From JBOGJI01 sp050747865 (GTDB taxonomy: Bacteria; Acidobacteriota; Thermoanaerobaculia; Multivoradales; JAHEKO01): a stretch of 21,842 nt of DNA. The notes under the pieces were generated by a model. It did not search any database and was not told where the DNA came from. It saw nothing but the letters and a program-made list of their open reading frames with translations. The DNA is taken from the NCBI GenBank assembly GCA_050747865.1, contig JBOGJI010000077.1, forward strand, positions 1 through 21,842. The letters are read 5' to 3'. Both the position numbers and the translations under genes were made by a program. The first letter of the stretch is position 1. Each line of letters begins with the position of its first letter. This document shows, one piece after another, positions 5,845 through 14,360 of the stretch.

Positions 5845-7610
5845 GCCTCTGGCGCAGCCTCGCCCACCTGGGCACCTTCAGCGACCGGCGGCTGGTTCCT
5901 CTGCTCTCTGTCCTGGTCGTGACCGGCGCCCTCTACATGGGCGCTCAGGTTTCCCTTCCGGTGATCACTGGATCGATCGTCGACGACGCGCTGCTGGCCG
6001 GGGACCGCGGGGCGCTCGCGATCCGGGTCATCCTGCTCGTCGGAGTGGCCCTCGCGAGCACCCTCGCGAAGGGCGTCCACGAGACCACGACCACCTGGTT
6101 GAGCGAGCGAGGCCGGGCCCGGCTTCAGGCGGGTCTGCTCGAGCGGCTCTACCTGCGCCCCCTCGCGTTCTTCGACCGCGAACGCTCCGGGCGCCTGCAC
6201 AGCCTCCTCGTCAAGGACGCGGCCGAGGCAACCCGGAGCGCGGGCACGATGGTGTCCGAGCTGGTGCTCGGCTTCCTCCAGCTCGTGCTCATCCTCGCGG
6301 TGCTCTTCTCGGGCTACGGCGGCATCGCCTTCGCGGCACTCGTCCTCATCCCGATCTACATGGTCTTCCCTCTCTACATCGCCCGGCCCGCGCGCCAGGC
6401 GGCGCGGGAGTCGCTCGCCGCCCACGCCGAGGTCAACTCGGCGCTCCAGGAGTCGATCCAATCGGTGCGCGAGGTGAAGGTCTTCGGACGAAGACAGTGG
6501 GTGCTCGAACGCGTACGCGTGCTGCTCGACACCGACGTCGCACGGAGCCTGCGCCTCACCATCCTGAGGTCGGCGTACTCGTTCCAGTACGCGGTCTTCT
6601 TCCTCGTCGCGGGCGCGGTGTACTGGGCGGGCGGCACCCAGGTCTTCGCCGGCCGGCTGTCGGTGGGCGAGCTGGTGGCTCTTGTCGCGCTGATGTCGCA
6701 GCTCGAGGGGCCGGTGAGCCGTCTCACCAAGCTGACCCATGAGTTCCAGCGGATCTCGGCGGCCGTCGACCGCATCGATGAGGCGGTGACCTCCGAGACG
6801 GAGCCGCCGGACGATCGCGGGGTCGAGCTCCTGCCGGGCAGTCACCGGGTCGAGATGCGCGACGTGGTCTTTCACTACGACGAGCAGGACCGCCCGGCCG
6901 TCGAAGGCGTCTCGTTCGAGCTCGCGCCGGGCCGCCGGGTCGCACTCGTGGGACCGAGCGGCGCGGGCAAGAGCACGCTGGTGGCCCTTCTCGCCAGGCT
7001 GTACGAGCCTCGGAGCGGGACCATCGCCATCGACGGCGTTCCGATCACGGACTACACCCTCGCATCCCTGAGGCGGGAGATCGGCTTTGTGCTCCAGGAC
7101 TCGATGCTCTTCGCGGGGACGGTCCGCCAGAACATCCGGATCGGGCGGCTCGACGCCACCGACCAGGAGATCGAGGAGAGCGCCCGGCAGGCGAACGCCC
7201 ACTCGTTCATCGCGGCGCTGGAGCAGGGCTACGACACCGAGATCGGGGAACGAGGGGTGCGGTTGTCGGGGGGGCAGCGCCAGCGGATCGGTATCGCCCG
7301 GGTGCTCCTGCGCGATCCGGGCATCCTGGTCCTGGACGAGGCCATGTCGGCCCTGGACACGGAGACCGAGCGGCTCGTGCAGGAGGCGCTGCGGCGCTTG
7401 ATGGAGGGCCGGACGACGATCGTGGTCGCGCACCGGCCCAGCACGTTCTCCGAGGCCGATCACATCGTCGTTCTCGACCGCGGGCGAGTCGTTGCGACCG
7501 GGACTCACGACCACCTGGAGGCGACCTGTGCCGTCTACCACAGACTGCTCACGGGCACGGCGGACGACGAGCCGGAGCGCCGCCTCCGGCCCACCGAGGC
7601 GCTCGCATGA
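5841..7610 (+). CDS. Lasso exporter D: ABC transporter with fused permease and ATPase
   Basis: The 589-residue protein starts at GTG 5841, overlapping the cyclase stop (GTGA). An N-terminal six-helix exporter domain (about 15-310) includes the hydrophobic stretches VPLLSVLVVTGALYMGA and LVLGFLQLVLILAVLFSGY. The C-terminal ATPase has Walker A GPSGAGKST (about 370), Q-loop GFVLQDSMLFAG, signature LSGGQRQRIGIARVLL (about 475), Walker B ILVLDEAMSALD and the switch His in VVAHRPSTF. There is no C39 peptidase domain, consistent with leader removal by B2. It most likely exports the mature lasso peptide and gives self-immunity, as D proteins do in antibacterial lasso clusters. The cargo is inferred from context. 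Confidence 0.9.
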   Translation: MSLWRSLAHLGTFSDRRLVPLLSVLVVTGALYMGAQVSLPVITGSIVDDALLAGDRGALAIRVILLVGVALASTLAKGVHETTTTWLSERGRARLQAGLLERLYLRPLAFFDRERSGRLHSLLVKDAAEATRSAGTMVSELVLGFLQLVLILAVLFSGYGGIAFAALVLIPIYMVFPLYIARPARQAARESLAAHAEVNSALQESIQSVREVKVFGRRQWVLERVRVLLDTDVARSLRLTILRSAYSFQYAVFFLVAGAVYWAGGTQVFAGRLSVGELVALVALMSQLEGPVSRLTKLTHEFQRISAAVDRIDEAVTSETEPPDDRGVELLPGSHRVEMRDVVFHYDEQDRPAVEGVSFELAPGRRVALVGPSGAGKSTLVALLARLYEPRSGTIAIDGVPITDYTLASLRREIGFVLQDSMLFAGTVRQNIRIGRLDATDQEIEESARQANAHSFIAALEQGYDTEIGERGVRLSGGQRQRIGIARVLLRDPGILVLDEAMSALDTETERLVQEALRRLMEGRTTIVVAHRPSTFSEADHIVVLDRGRVVATGTHDHLEATCAVYHRLLTGTADDEPERRLRPTEALA

Positions 7611-7658
7611 CCTCGGAGCCACGCCACCCCCGCTCCGTTTGCCGGATAGAGGATCACC

Positions 7659-7943
7659 ATGAGCACTGATCGCTTCGCGGTCGCCCCCCACGTCGAGTTC
7701 ACCGAGGTGGAGGGCGATTACGTCCTGATGGACCTGAAGAGCGGCGTCTACCTGGGGCTGGACCCCGTCGCCTCACAGATCTGGCAGAGTCTCTCCGACC
7801 ACGGCGACGTCGGCCGCGCCGCGGATGAGTTGTGCCGGCGGTTCCGGGTGGAGAGGGAGAGGGCTCTCGCCGACATCGAGACCTGGGTCGGCGAGCTGGT
7901 CGAGCGCGGTCTGTTGACGAAGGAGGCCGAGGCCGCGCCGTAA
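7659..7943 (+). CDS. Lasso leader-binding protein B1 (PqqD-like RRE)
   Basis: A 94-residue PqqD-like RiPP recognition element. The winged-helix pattern is clear: VEFTEVEGDYVLMDLKSGVY forms the beta-wing, then LGLDPVASQIWQSLSDHGDVG and the helix ADELCRRFRVERERALADIETWVGELVERGLL. In lasso systems B1 binds the leader YxxP region and hands the precursor to B2. A Shine-Dalgarno-like AGAGGA precedes the ATG by a few bases, and the gene starts 48 bases after the exporter, on the same strand. Its position at the end of the operon, away from B2, is unusual. It converges with the permease gene, whose stop is only 35 bases away. Confidence 0.9.
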   Translation: MSTDRFAVAPHVEFTEVEGDYVLMDLKSGVYLGLDPVASQIWQSLSDHGDVGRAADELCRRFRVERERALADIETWVGELVERGLLTKEAEAAP

Positions 7944-7978
7944 CCCGGAGACGGAGAGCGCCCGGGGGCGGGCTGGGG

Positions 7979-10408
7979 TCAGGTCCCGAGCTCGGTCTTG
8001 AGGGTCTCCGCCGGGTCGATGCGCGCCGCGCGGACCGCGGGCACGAGGGTGGCCGCGAGGCCGATCACGACCAGCGCGAAGGCCATGAGCAGCGTCGTGA
8101 CCCAGTCCATCGGCGCCACCTCGTACAGGAGACCCGACAGCGCCTTCCTCGTGGCGAAGCCGGAGGCGATCCCGAGGACGACCCCTCCGCCGAGGAGGGC
8201 TCCGCTCCACCGCATGATCCGCCCGATCACCCAGCCGACGCGGGCGCCGACGGCCATCCGGATCGCGATCTCCCGCTGGCGCCGGATGACAGCCAGGCTC
8301 ATCACGCCGTAGATCCCGAAGACCACGAGGATCAGCACCACCACCGCGAAGAGGCCCATCAAGGCGGTCGCGAAACGCCGGGGAGAGAGGGCCTCGGAGA
8401 CGACCTCGTCCATGATGCCCAGCCCCCCCACGACCTGATCGGCCCGCACGCGAGCGGCCTCCTGCTGGAGGGTCTCGAGGGCCGGCGCCCAGGGCCCCGA
8501 CGCGCGCACGACGATCGTGGCCTGAGTGCCCGACTCCTGGGAGAACGGTACGTAGATCTCCTCCAGCGGAGGCTGGTCCACCGCCCGTCCACGCACGTTG
8601 GCGACCACGCCCACGATGGTCCTCCAGGGTTCCGACTCCGGGTCGATCTCGTCGATCCTGATCCGCTGGCCGACCGGGTTCCTGCTCCCGAGGAAACGCT
8701 CGACGAACCTCTCGTTGACGACGGCGACCGACCGGCTCCCCAGGGTGTCGGCGTCCTCGATCAGGCGTCCCGCACGCAGCGGTACCTCGAGGGTCCGGAA
8801 GAAGCCGGGAGAGACGGCGCGGTAGAAGACCGTCGCGTCCTCGGTGGCGGCACCCCCGACGCCGTCGAGGACGAACCCGTACTCGCCCACCGAGTCGGCC
8901 AGGGGCAGGCTCGACGTGATACCCGCCGAGGTCACCTCGGGCCGTGCAGCGACCCGCCGCTCGAGCTCGGCGAGAAACTGGTCTCTGTCCTCGGGCTCCG
9001 GGAAGCGGTCGGGCGCCAGGGTCATGCGACCGAGCACCAGGGACTCGGTCCGGAACCCGACATCCACCTGCGAGAGGTTGTGGAGAGTTCGCACCAGGAG
9101 ACCTGCACCGATCATGAGGATGAGCCCGAGGGCCACCTCGACGACGATCAGGCCGCTGCGCAAGCGCTGGGTGCCCGCTCGCTCGGCCGTTGCCGCCGGG
9201 GAGCCGAGTCGGAAAGAGTCCCGGGAGCGCCAGACGGCGAGGGCGGGCAAGAGCCCCGCGAGAAGACCGGTGGCCAGGGAAAGGAGAAGCGTGAAGGCGA
9301 AGACCGATCCGTCGAGATGCACCGAGTCGAGTCTCGGGAGCTGCGGCGGGGCCAGGGAGCGCAGCAGGGCCAGGCAGCCTGCTCCGATCGCGATCCCGAG
9401 GACGGCGCCCCCGACCGCGAGGACCAGGCACTCCAGGAGGAGCTGGAAGCTCTGCCGGATGCGGCTGGCACCGAGGGCGTCCCGCACCGCGAGCTCGGAC
9501 CGGCGGGTGGTGGCGCGGGCCAGGCTCAGGCTGGCGACGTTGATGCAGATGGTGAAGAGGACCAGGAGGCCCGCCCCGAAGAGCACCAGGAGCAGCCGCC
9601 GGCTCGGCCCCGCCACCGCGTCCACCAACGGCTGCACCGTCGCCCCCACACCGTGGAGAGCGTCCGGGTGCTCGTCGGCCAGCCGTCCGGTGATCCGGTC
9701 GAGATCGGCCTCGGCGGTGGCGACCGTGGCACCCGGCGCCAGCCGTCCGACGACCCGGACGTAGGAGTAGCCCCAGTCCTCAGGCTTCGGCACCAGGGGC
9801 AGCACCGACCAGAGCTGCACGTCCTTCGCTAGCGGAGCCGAGAAGCCCTCGGGCAGCACGCCCACGACCACCTGCTCGGCCCCGTTGACCATGATCGTCC
9901 GGCCGAGAATGTTCCCGTCGCCGCCGAATCGACGGTGCCAGAGCCCGTAGGAAAGGACCGCCACCTGGTTCTCTCCCTGCTTCTCCTCCTGGGGCAGAAA
10001 GCCGCGTCCGAGAGCCGGCTCCACGCCCAGGACCGAGAAGTACTCGTGGGACACCACGGCGCCCGGGATCTGCTCGGGGAGGTCACTGCCGGTGAGATCC
10101 GCCGGGAAGGTGATGAACGTCGCCATCCCCTCGAAGCTTCGGTTGTGCTCGCGCCACTCGGTGAAAATGCCCCGGCCGGTCCAGCTCTCCCGCTTGCCGT
10201 CCCGGCCGGTCATGTCCTGCCACACGATGACCAATCGCCCCGATTCGGGGAGGTCGAAGGGGCGCAGGAGGATGCCGTAGACGGCGCCGAAACCGGCCGC
10301 GTTCAGACCGATGCCGGTCGCGAGCGTCAACAGGATTCCGAGGCTGTAGGCGGGCGACCTCCAGAGCGATCGGACGGCCTGTCGAAGATCTCCTGGAATC
10401 GCGCTCAT
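7979..10408 (-). CDS. ADOP-type MacB/FtsX-like ABC transporter permease
   Basis: The 809-residue membrane protein has the organisation of the acidobacterial duplicated orphan permeases. An N-terminal DLRQAVRSLWRSPAYSLGILLTLATGIGLNAAGF helix is followed by a MacB-like periplasmic domain (FPADLTGSDLPEQIPGAVVSHEYFSVLGVEPALGRGF). An FtsX permease block (about 270-390) and a second periplasmic domain plus FtsX block (about 690-800) follow, ending PAETLKTELGT. The start ATG 10408 has GGAAGG five bases upstream. No ATPase gene is adjacent, which is normal for this group. Substrate and role are unknown. It is convergent with the lasso operon, so linkage to lasso export is not supported. The C-terminal RIDPAETLKTE is a family hallmark. 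Confidence 0.9.
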   Translation of the reverse strand: MSAIPGDLRQAVRSLWRSPAYSLGILLTLATGIGLNAAGFGAVYGILLRPFDLPESGRLVIVWQDMTGRDGKRESWTGRGIFTEWREHNRSFEGMATFITFPADLTGSDLPEQIPGAVVSHEYFSVLGVEPALGRGFLPQEEKQGENQVAVLSYGLWHRRFGGDGNILGRTIMVNGAEQVVVGVLPEGFSAPLAKDVQLWSVLPLVPKPEDWGYSYVRVVGRLAPGATVATAEADLDRITGRLADEHPDALHGVGATVQPLVDAVAGPSRRLLLVLFGAGLLVLFTICINVASLSLARATTRRSELAVRDALGASRIRQSFQLLLECLVLAVGGAVLGIAIGAGCLALLRSLAPPQLPRLDSVHLDGSVFAFTLLLSLATGLLAGLLPALAVWRSRDSFRLGSPAATAERAGTQRLRSGLIVVEVALGLILMIGAGLLVRTLHNLSQVDVGFRTESLVLGRMTLAPDRFPEPEDRDQFLAELERRVAARPEVTSAGITSSLPLADSVGEYGFVLDGVGGAATEDATVFYRAVSPGFFRTLEVPLRAGRLIEDADTLGSRSVAVVNERFVERFLGSRNPVGQRIRIDEIDPESEPWRTIVGVVANVRGRAVDQPPLEEIYVPFSQESGTQATIVVRASGPWAPALETLQQEAARVRADQVVGGLGIMDEVVSEALSPRRFATALMGLFAVVVLILVVFGIYGVMSLAVIRRQREIAIRMAVGARVGWVIGRIMRWSGALLGGGVVLGIASGFATRKALSGLLYEVAPMDWVTTLLMAFALVVIGLAATLVPAVRAARIDPAETLKTELGT

Positions 10409-10533
10409 GGGAACCTTCCGATCGTCGGGGTTTGGGTATGAAAGAAGTTCAATCCTGCCGATGATACACGAACACTTTCATCGAGCCAGGCGCTACGAGA
10501 TCGAGTCGGCGGGCCCGGCCGAGCGAGCGGAGG

Positions 10534-11946
10534 CTATTCGGCCGCGAAACCGCGGTGGATCTCGGCGAGCCGTCGAGCGATCGTGGGGAGCTCGTCATCC
10601 TCGAGGGTTCGTACGTCGAGGAGGACCAGGTCGTCCCTGACGCGGCCGAGGATCGCCGGCTCACCGGTACGGAGCTCCTCCGCCAGCTCGTCCGGCGAGG
10701 CGGCCGACGAGTCGAGGGACACGCCCCAGCTCGGGTACTCCCGAGCGGGAAGCGAGCCGCTCCCTGCCTGGGACCGGCATGGGACGACGGCGACGTCCAA
10801 CCCTCTCAAGCCCCGGAGTCGCCCCGCAAGCTCGTCGGCCCGCTGCCGGAGCTCCGCTTCCCCCGCGAGAATCGCGCGGAGCGCCGGAATCTCCTCCACC
10901 ACCCGCTCGTCCCCCTCCCGGTAGAGTCTCAGGGTGGCCTCCAGGGCCGTGTAGACGAGGCGACCCGGCCGCACCGTCCGGAACAACGGGTGGCGCCGGC
11001 ACCGTTCCACGGCCCCCGTCCGCCCGGCGATGATGCCGGCCTGGGGGCCGCCCAGGAGCTTGTCGCCGCTGAAACAGACCAGGTCCACCCCGGCCCGGAT
11101 CGAGCGGGACACGAGCTGCTCGCCCGGTACGCCGCGCGCCGCGAGGTCCACCAGGCAGCCCGACCCGAGGTCGTGGACCACGGGGATGCCGCGCTCCCGG
11201 CCGAGCTCCACCAGAGGCTCGATCCCCACCTCCTCGGTGAAGCCCACCACCCGGTAGTTCGAAGTGTGGACCTTGAGCAGGAGCCCCACGTCGTCGTCGA
11301 TCGCCTCCCGGTAGTCGGCGAAATGGGTGCGGTTCGTGGTCCCCACCTCTCGGAGCTCTGCGCCGCTCTCGCGGAGGATGTCCGGAACCCGGAACGAGCC
11401 GCCGATCTCCACCAGCTCCCCGCGGGAGACGACCACCGACCGGCCTCGCGCGAGGGCCGCCAGAATGAGCAGGGTGGCCGCCGCGTTGTTGTTCACCACG
11501 GTCGCAGCCTCACAGCCGAGGAGCCCCTCGAGAAGCCGGGCGCACCCCCGATCGCGCCCGCCCCGCTCGCCGGTCGACAGATCGATCTCCACCCGCTGGG
11601 GCCGGCCGGCGACCGCGGCGACGGCCTCCACGGCGGCCCGCGGCAGGGACGCGCGGCCCAGGCCGGTATGGAGGACGACGCCGGTGGCGTTGGCGACCCG
11701 CCGGTAGTAGGGGCGAGCATCGCGTGCCAGCCAGCGTTCGACCTCCTCGCCCACAGCCTCCTCGCTCAGCTCCTCGGGAAGGGCAGTGCCTTCGAGCGCC
11801 CGGCGGCGGAGCCCGTCCAGCACCGTCTGGACCGCCGCTGCGAGACGAGCCAGGCCGTAACGCTCCCTCGCCTCCTCGAGTCGCTCCGAGGCCAGGAGCC
11901 GGTCCACCTTCGGTATCTCCCGCAGGAGGCTTCGTCGTTCATTCAC
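10534..11946 (-). CDS. selA: L-seryl-tRNA(Sec) selenium transferase SelA
   Basis: SelA converts Ser-tRNA(Sec) to Sec-tRNA(Sec) using selenophosphate from SelD, as a PLP-dependent decameric enzyme. The 470-residue product from GTG 11946 (family about 463) contains ATGVVLHTGLGRASL, VNNNAAATLLILAALARG, VVVSRGELVEIGGSFRVPDI, VGTTNRTHFADY, KVHTSNYRVVGFTE and the PLP lysine K296 in FSGDKLLGGPQAG. The C-terminal IGSGSLP-like stretch is also present. An in-frame start at 12129 would run across the tRNA gene and is rejected. The GTG has GGGAGG just upstream and begins MNERRSLLREIPKVDRLL, which aligns with the E. coli N-terminus. It is transcribed divergently from tRNA-Sec and selB. Confidence 0.97.
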   Translation of the reverse strand: MNERRSLLREIPKVDRLLASERLEEARERYGLARLAAAVQTVLDGLRRRALEGTALPEELSEEAVGEEVERWLARDARPYYRRVANATGVVLHTGLGRASLPRAAVEAVAAVAGRPQRVEIDLSTGERGGRDRGCARLLEGLLGCEAATVVNNNAAATLLILAALARGRSVVVSRGELVEIGGSFRVPDILRESGAELREVGTTNRTHFADYREAIDDDVGLLLKVHTSNYRVVGFTEEVGIEPLVELGRERGIPVVHDLGSGCLVDLAARGVPGEQLVSRSIRAGVDLVCFSGDKLLGGPQAGIIAGRTGAVERCRRHPLFRTVRPGRLVYTALEATLRLYREGDERVVEEIPALRAILAGEAELRQRADELAGRLRGLRGLDVAVVPCRSQAGSGSLPAREYPSWGVSLDSSAASPDELAEELRTGEPAILGRVRDDLVLLDVRTLEDDELPTIARRLAEIHRGFAAE

Positions 11947-11961
11947 ACTGTCCCTCCCTTG

Positions 11962-11986
11962 CTTTCGACCGAGCCCTCTTTCGACC
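11962..11986. repeat. Two 9-bp direct repeats in the selA/tRNA-Sec divergent region
   Basis: CTTTCGACC occurs at 11962-11970 and again at 11978-11986, a period of 16 bases. They lie between the selA start and the tRNA-Sec promoter, abutting its -35 region. They could bind a regulator coordinating both sides. No function is established. Confidence 0.5.
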
Positions 11987-11987
11987 A

Positions 11988-12016
11988 TTGCATACGCGGT
12001 AGCGCTGGCATATAAT
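11988..12016 (+). promoter_or_regulatory. Strong promoter of tRNA-Sec and selB
   Basis: TTGCAT (11988-11993) and a perfect TATAAT (12011-12016) are 17 bases apart. Transcription would start around 12023, eight bases before the tRNA. It is the best -10/-35 pair in the window. Confidence 0.7.
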
Positions 12017-12030
12017 AAACACGCATTATC

Positions 12031-12128
12031 GGAAGCGCCAAGGGGCTGGTGCCTCTCGCGGTCTTCAAAATCGTAGTCCCGACCGTTGCGGCTCGGGGGG
12101 TGGGTTCGATTCCCATGCGCTTCCGCCA
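12031..12128 (+). tRNA. selC: tRNA-Sec (anticodon UCA)
   Basis: The 98-nt gene has the tRNA-Sec features. The acceptor stem is eight pairs, GGAAGCGC with GCGCTTCC, followed by encoded GCCA. The D arm is extended (GGGGC/GCCTC). The anticodon loop is CTTCAAA with TCA at 12065-12067. A long variable arm (CCCGA/TCGGG) and a T arm GTGGG-TTCGATT-CCCAT complete it. The TCA anticodon reads UGA. It lies between divergent selA and selB, 24 bases before the selB start, and is presumably co-transcribed with selB. A T-rich run follows. Confidence 0.96.
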
Positions 12129-12152
12129 ATTTTTCCTTTCTCGCCGACCTCG

Positions 12153-14102
12153 ATGCCGTCCCTTTCAGCCCTCCGCACGGATCCCCCAGACCTGCGCCGA
12201 GTGGTCGTCGGCACCCTGGGACACATCGATCATGGCAAGACCGAGCTCGTCAAGGCGCTGACCGGCATCGACTGCGATCGCTGGGCCGAGGAGAAGAACC
12301 GCGGGATCAGCATCGACATCGGTTTCGCCCACCTCACCGAAGGCGATCTGCAGGTGGGCTTCGTGGACGTCCCTGGGCACGAGCGCTTCCTGCACAACGC
12401 CCTGGCCGGTCTCGGAGGCATCCGCATCGGCCTCCTGGTCGTGGCCGCGACCGAGGGCGTGATGCCTCAGACGCGGGAGCACCTGGCGATCTGCTCCCTG
12501 CTCGGCATCCCCACCGTACTGGTAGCCCTGACCAAGCTCGATCTCGTCGAGCCCGAGCTGGCGGAGCTCGCCGAGCTCGAGATCGGAGACTTCCTCGAAG
12601 GGACCCCCTACGCCGGCGCACCCGTCTCGCGGGTGTCGGCGGTCTCGGGCGACGGGATCGGGGAGCTCCGACGCGAGCTGCTCGACCTGGCCTCCCGGTA
12701 CGTCATCGACGAGCGGCCCGAGGACCCCGTGCGGCTCCCCATCGATCGAGCGTTCACCCTCAAGGGGCTGGGAACGGTGGTCACCGGAACCCTCGTCGAC
12801 GGGACGGTCGCACCGGGAGACCGGCTCGCCCTGCTTCCCGGCGACGAGGCCGTCCGCGTCCGCAACGTGCAGGTCCACGGGAAAGACCGCCCCTTCGCCT
12901 CGGGCGGTGAGCGCACGTCGCTCCAGGTGGGCGGGGTCGGGCTCGAAGCGGTCCGTCGAGGCCTCCAGCTCGTCACGCCGGGTGCCTTCCAGGCCACGAG
13001 ACGTCTGTGCGCCAGCTTTCGCCTGCTCGCCGAGTCCCCGGTCCCGCTCGCCGAGTCGACCGAGGTCCGGTTCCACCTCTACTCGACCGAGGTGATCGGG
13101 GTCCTCCGGCCCCTGGAGCCGAGGCGGCTGGAGCCCGGCGCTGAGGGGATCGTCGAGATCCGCCTCAGGGAGCCGGTGGTCATGGTCCGGGGGGACCGCT
13201 TCATCGTCCGCCGGCCGACGCCGGCGACGACCCTGGGCGGGGGCGCGATCCTCGACCCCCAGTGGAAATACCCCGGCCGCAAGAGGCTGCCGGACGCTCT
13301 TGAGGCACTGTCGGGCTCCACCGCCGGGGCCGTCTGCTACTGGATCGAAACATCTGGCGCCGCGGGGCTCGCCCTCAACGACCTGGCGCCCCGCCTGGCG
13401 CTCCCGGCCGGCGAGCTCCGATCCCTGCTCGCCGACCAGGGGGCGCCTGCGCGCCTCCTGGAGATCTCCGGCGACGGTGGCGAGGCCCCGCGCTGGGTCG
13501 CCACGACGGTCTTCGATCGAGCCGTCGAGCGAGCGGAGCAGGTGCTGGAGAGGTTCTTCCGGCGAAACCGGCTCGCCGCCTCCATGCCGAAGGCGCACTG
13601 GGTCGCGCAGGTCCTGCCGAGGGTGCCGCCTCGACTCGCCGACTACTACCTGGCATCCCTACAGCGCCGCGGAGTCCTTCAGCTTGCGGGGGACGCGGTG
13701 ACCCTGCCCGGGCGTACGGTGGAGCTCGACGACGCCGAGCGCCGCGCCATCGAGCAGCTCGCGGAGGCGATAGAGAGCGGCGGCCTCAGCCCTCCGGACG
13801 AAGGCGAGCTTCGCGCCACGATCGCCTCCGGGTCCGGCGGGGTCTTCGACGCCGCGGTCCAGTACCTGCTCGGCGCCGCCAAGCTGGTCCGGCTTCCCAA
13901 CCGCGCCCTCGTCTCCGGCTCGGCGATCGAGAGCCTGAAGGAGGCCATCCTGGAAGGCGGCGCGGACCGGCTAACGGTCGGGGAGTTCAAGGACCGTTTC
14001 GAGCTGACGCGGAAGTGGGCCATCCCGTTGCTCGAGCACCTCGACTCCATCGGCTTCACCCGCCGCGCGGGCGACGTCCGGCTGATCGTTCGGCCCGGTT
14101 AG
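12153..14102 (+). CDS. selB: Selenocysteine-specific elongation factor SelB
   Basis: SelB is the EF-Tu-like GTPase that carries Sec-tRNA(Sec) to the ribosome and binds the SECIS hairpin downstream of UGA. The 649-residue protein has G1 GHIDHGKT (23-30), switch I region NRGISIDIGF, G3 DVPGHERF (72-79) and G4 TKLD (127-130). Beta-barrel domains include RAFTLKGLGTVVTGTLVDG, and the C-terminal winged-helix repeats end LTRKWAIPLLEHLDSIGFTRR, the part that binds SECIS RNA. Length fits the family. ATG 12153 lacks a good Shine-Dalgarno; a GTG at 12201 would leave too short an N-terminus. This protein would decode the UGAs of both selD and the lasso precursor. Confidence 0.97.
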   Translation: MPSLSALRTDPPDLRRVVVGTLGHIDHGKTELVKALTGIDCDRWAEEKNRGISIDIGFAHLTEGDLQVGFVDVPGHERFLHNALAGLGGIRIGLLVVAATEGVMPQTREHLAICSLLGIPTVLVALTKLDLVEPELAELAELEIGDFLEGTPYAGAPVSRVSAVSGDGIGELRRELLDLASRYVIDERPEDPVRLPIDRAFTLKGLGTVVTGTLVDGTVAPGDRLALLPGDEAVRVRNVQVHGKDRPFASGGERTSLQVGGVGLEAVRRGLQLVTPGAFQATRRLCASFRLLAESPVPLAESTEVRFHLYSTEVIGVLRPLEPRRLEPGAEGIVEIRLREPVVMVRGDRFIVRRPTPATTLGGGAILDPQWKYPGRKRLPDALEALSGSTAGAVCYWIETSGAAGLALNDLAPRLALPAGELRSLLADQGAPARLLEISGDGGEAPRWVATTVFDRAVERAEQVLERFFRRNRLAASMPKAHWVAQVLPRVPPRLADYYLASLQRRGVLQLAGDAVTLPGRTVELDDAERRAIEQLAEAIESGGLSPPDEGELRATIASGSGGVFDAAVQYLLGAAKLVRLPNRALVSGSAIESLKEAILEGGADRLTVGEFKDRFELTRKWAIPLLEHLDSIGFTRRAGDVRLIVRPG

Positions 14103-14144
14103 CCCCCCTCCGGACCGGCCACCGCGCTCCTCGCGGGGGCGGCG

Positions 14145-14160
14145 CCGACCCGCAGGTCGG
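14145..14160. terminator. Short hairpin between converging selB and selD
   Basis: CCGACC (14145-14150) pairs with GGTCGG (14155-14160) around a CGCA loop, 43 bases after the selB stop. A second GC-rich hairpin (CCGCG/CGCGG, about 14122-14136) precedes it. It may terminate selB transcripts, but no strong T-run follows. The rest of the 258-bp gap to selD shows no gene. Confidence 0.35.
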
Positions 14161-14360
14161 GCTACTTCGGAGCTCGTTTTCCGTCTCTTCAGGTCGAGCC
14201 GTTCGCTGCCTTTGCTTGGGGCTCTTACTCCGCAATAACATCTCTATTGCTCCCATAGCTTTTGTCTATGTCAACCGGATAGAACCTCCACCGTCCTCGC
14301 CCATCCGAGGGCGACCGCGGCCGACGAGCCGAGGCCGCGCCGGAGAACAGTGGCGGGGGA

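Noticed and set aside
7832..9832. Long plus-strand frame of 666 residues opposite the permease
   Set aside because: Compositionally shaped shadow of the well-conserved minus-strand permease, without a recognisable domain.
11947..12129. Upstream extension of selA to 12129
   Set aside because: It would translate the tRNA-Sec complement. The family N-terminus starts at GTG 11946 with a good ribosome binding site.
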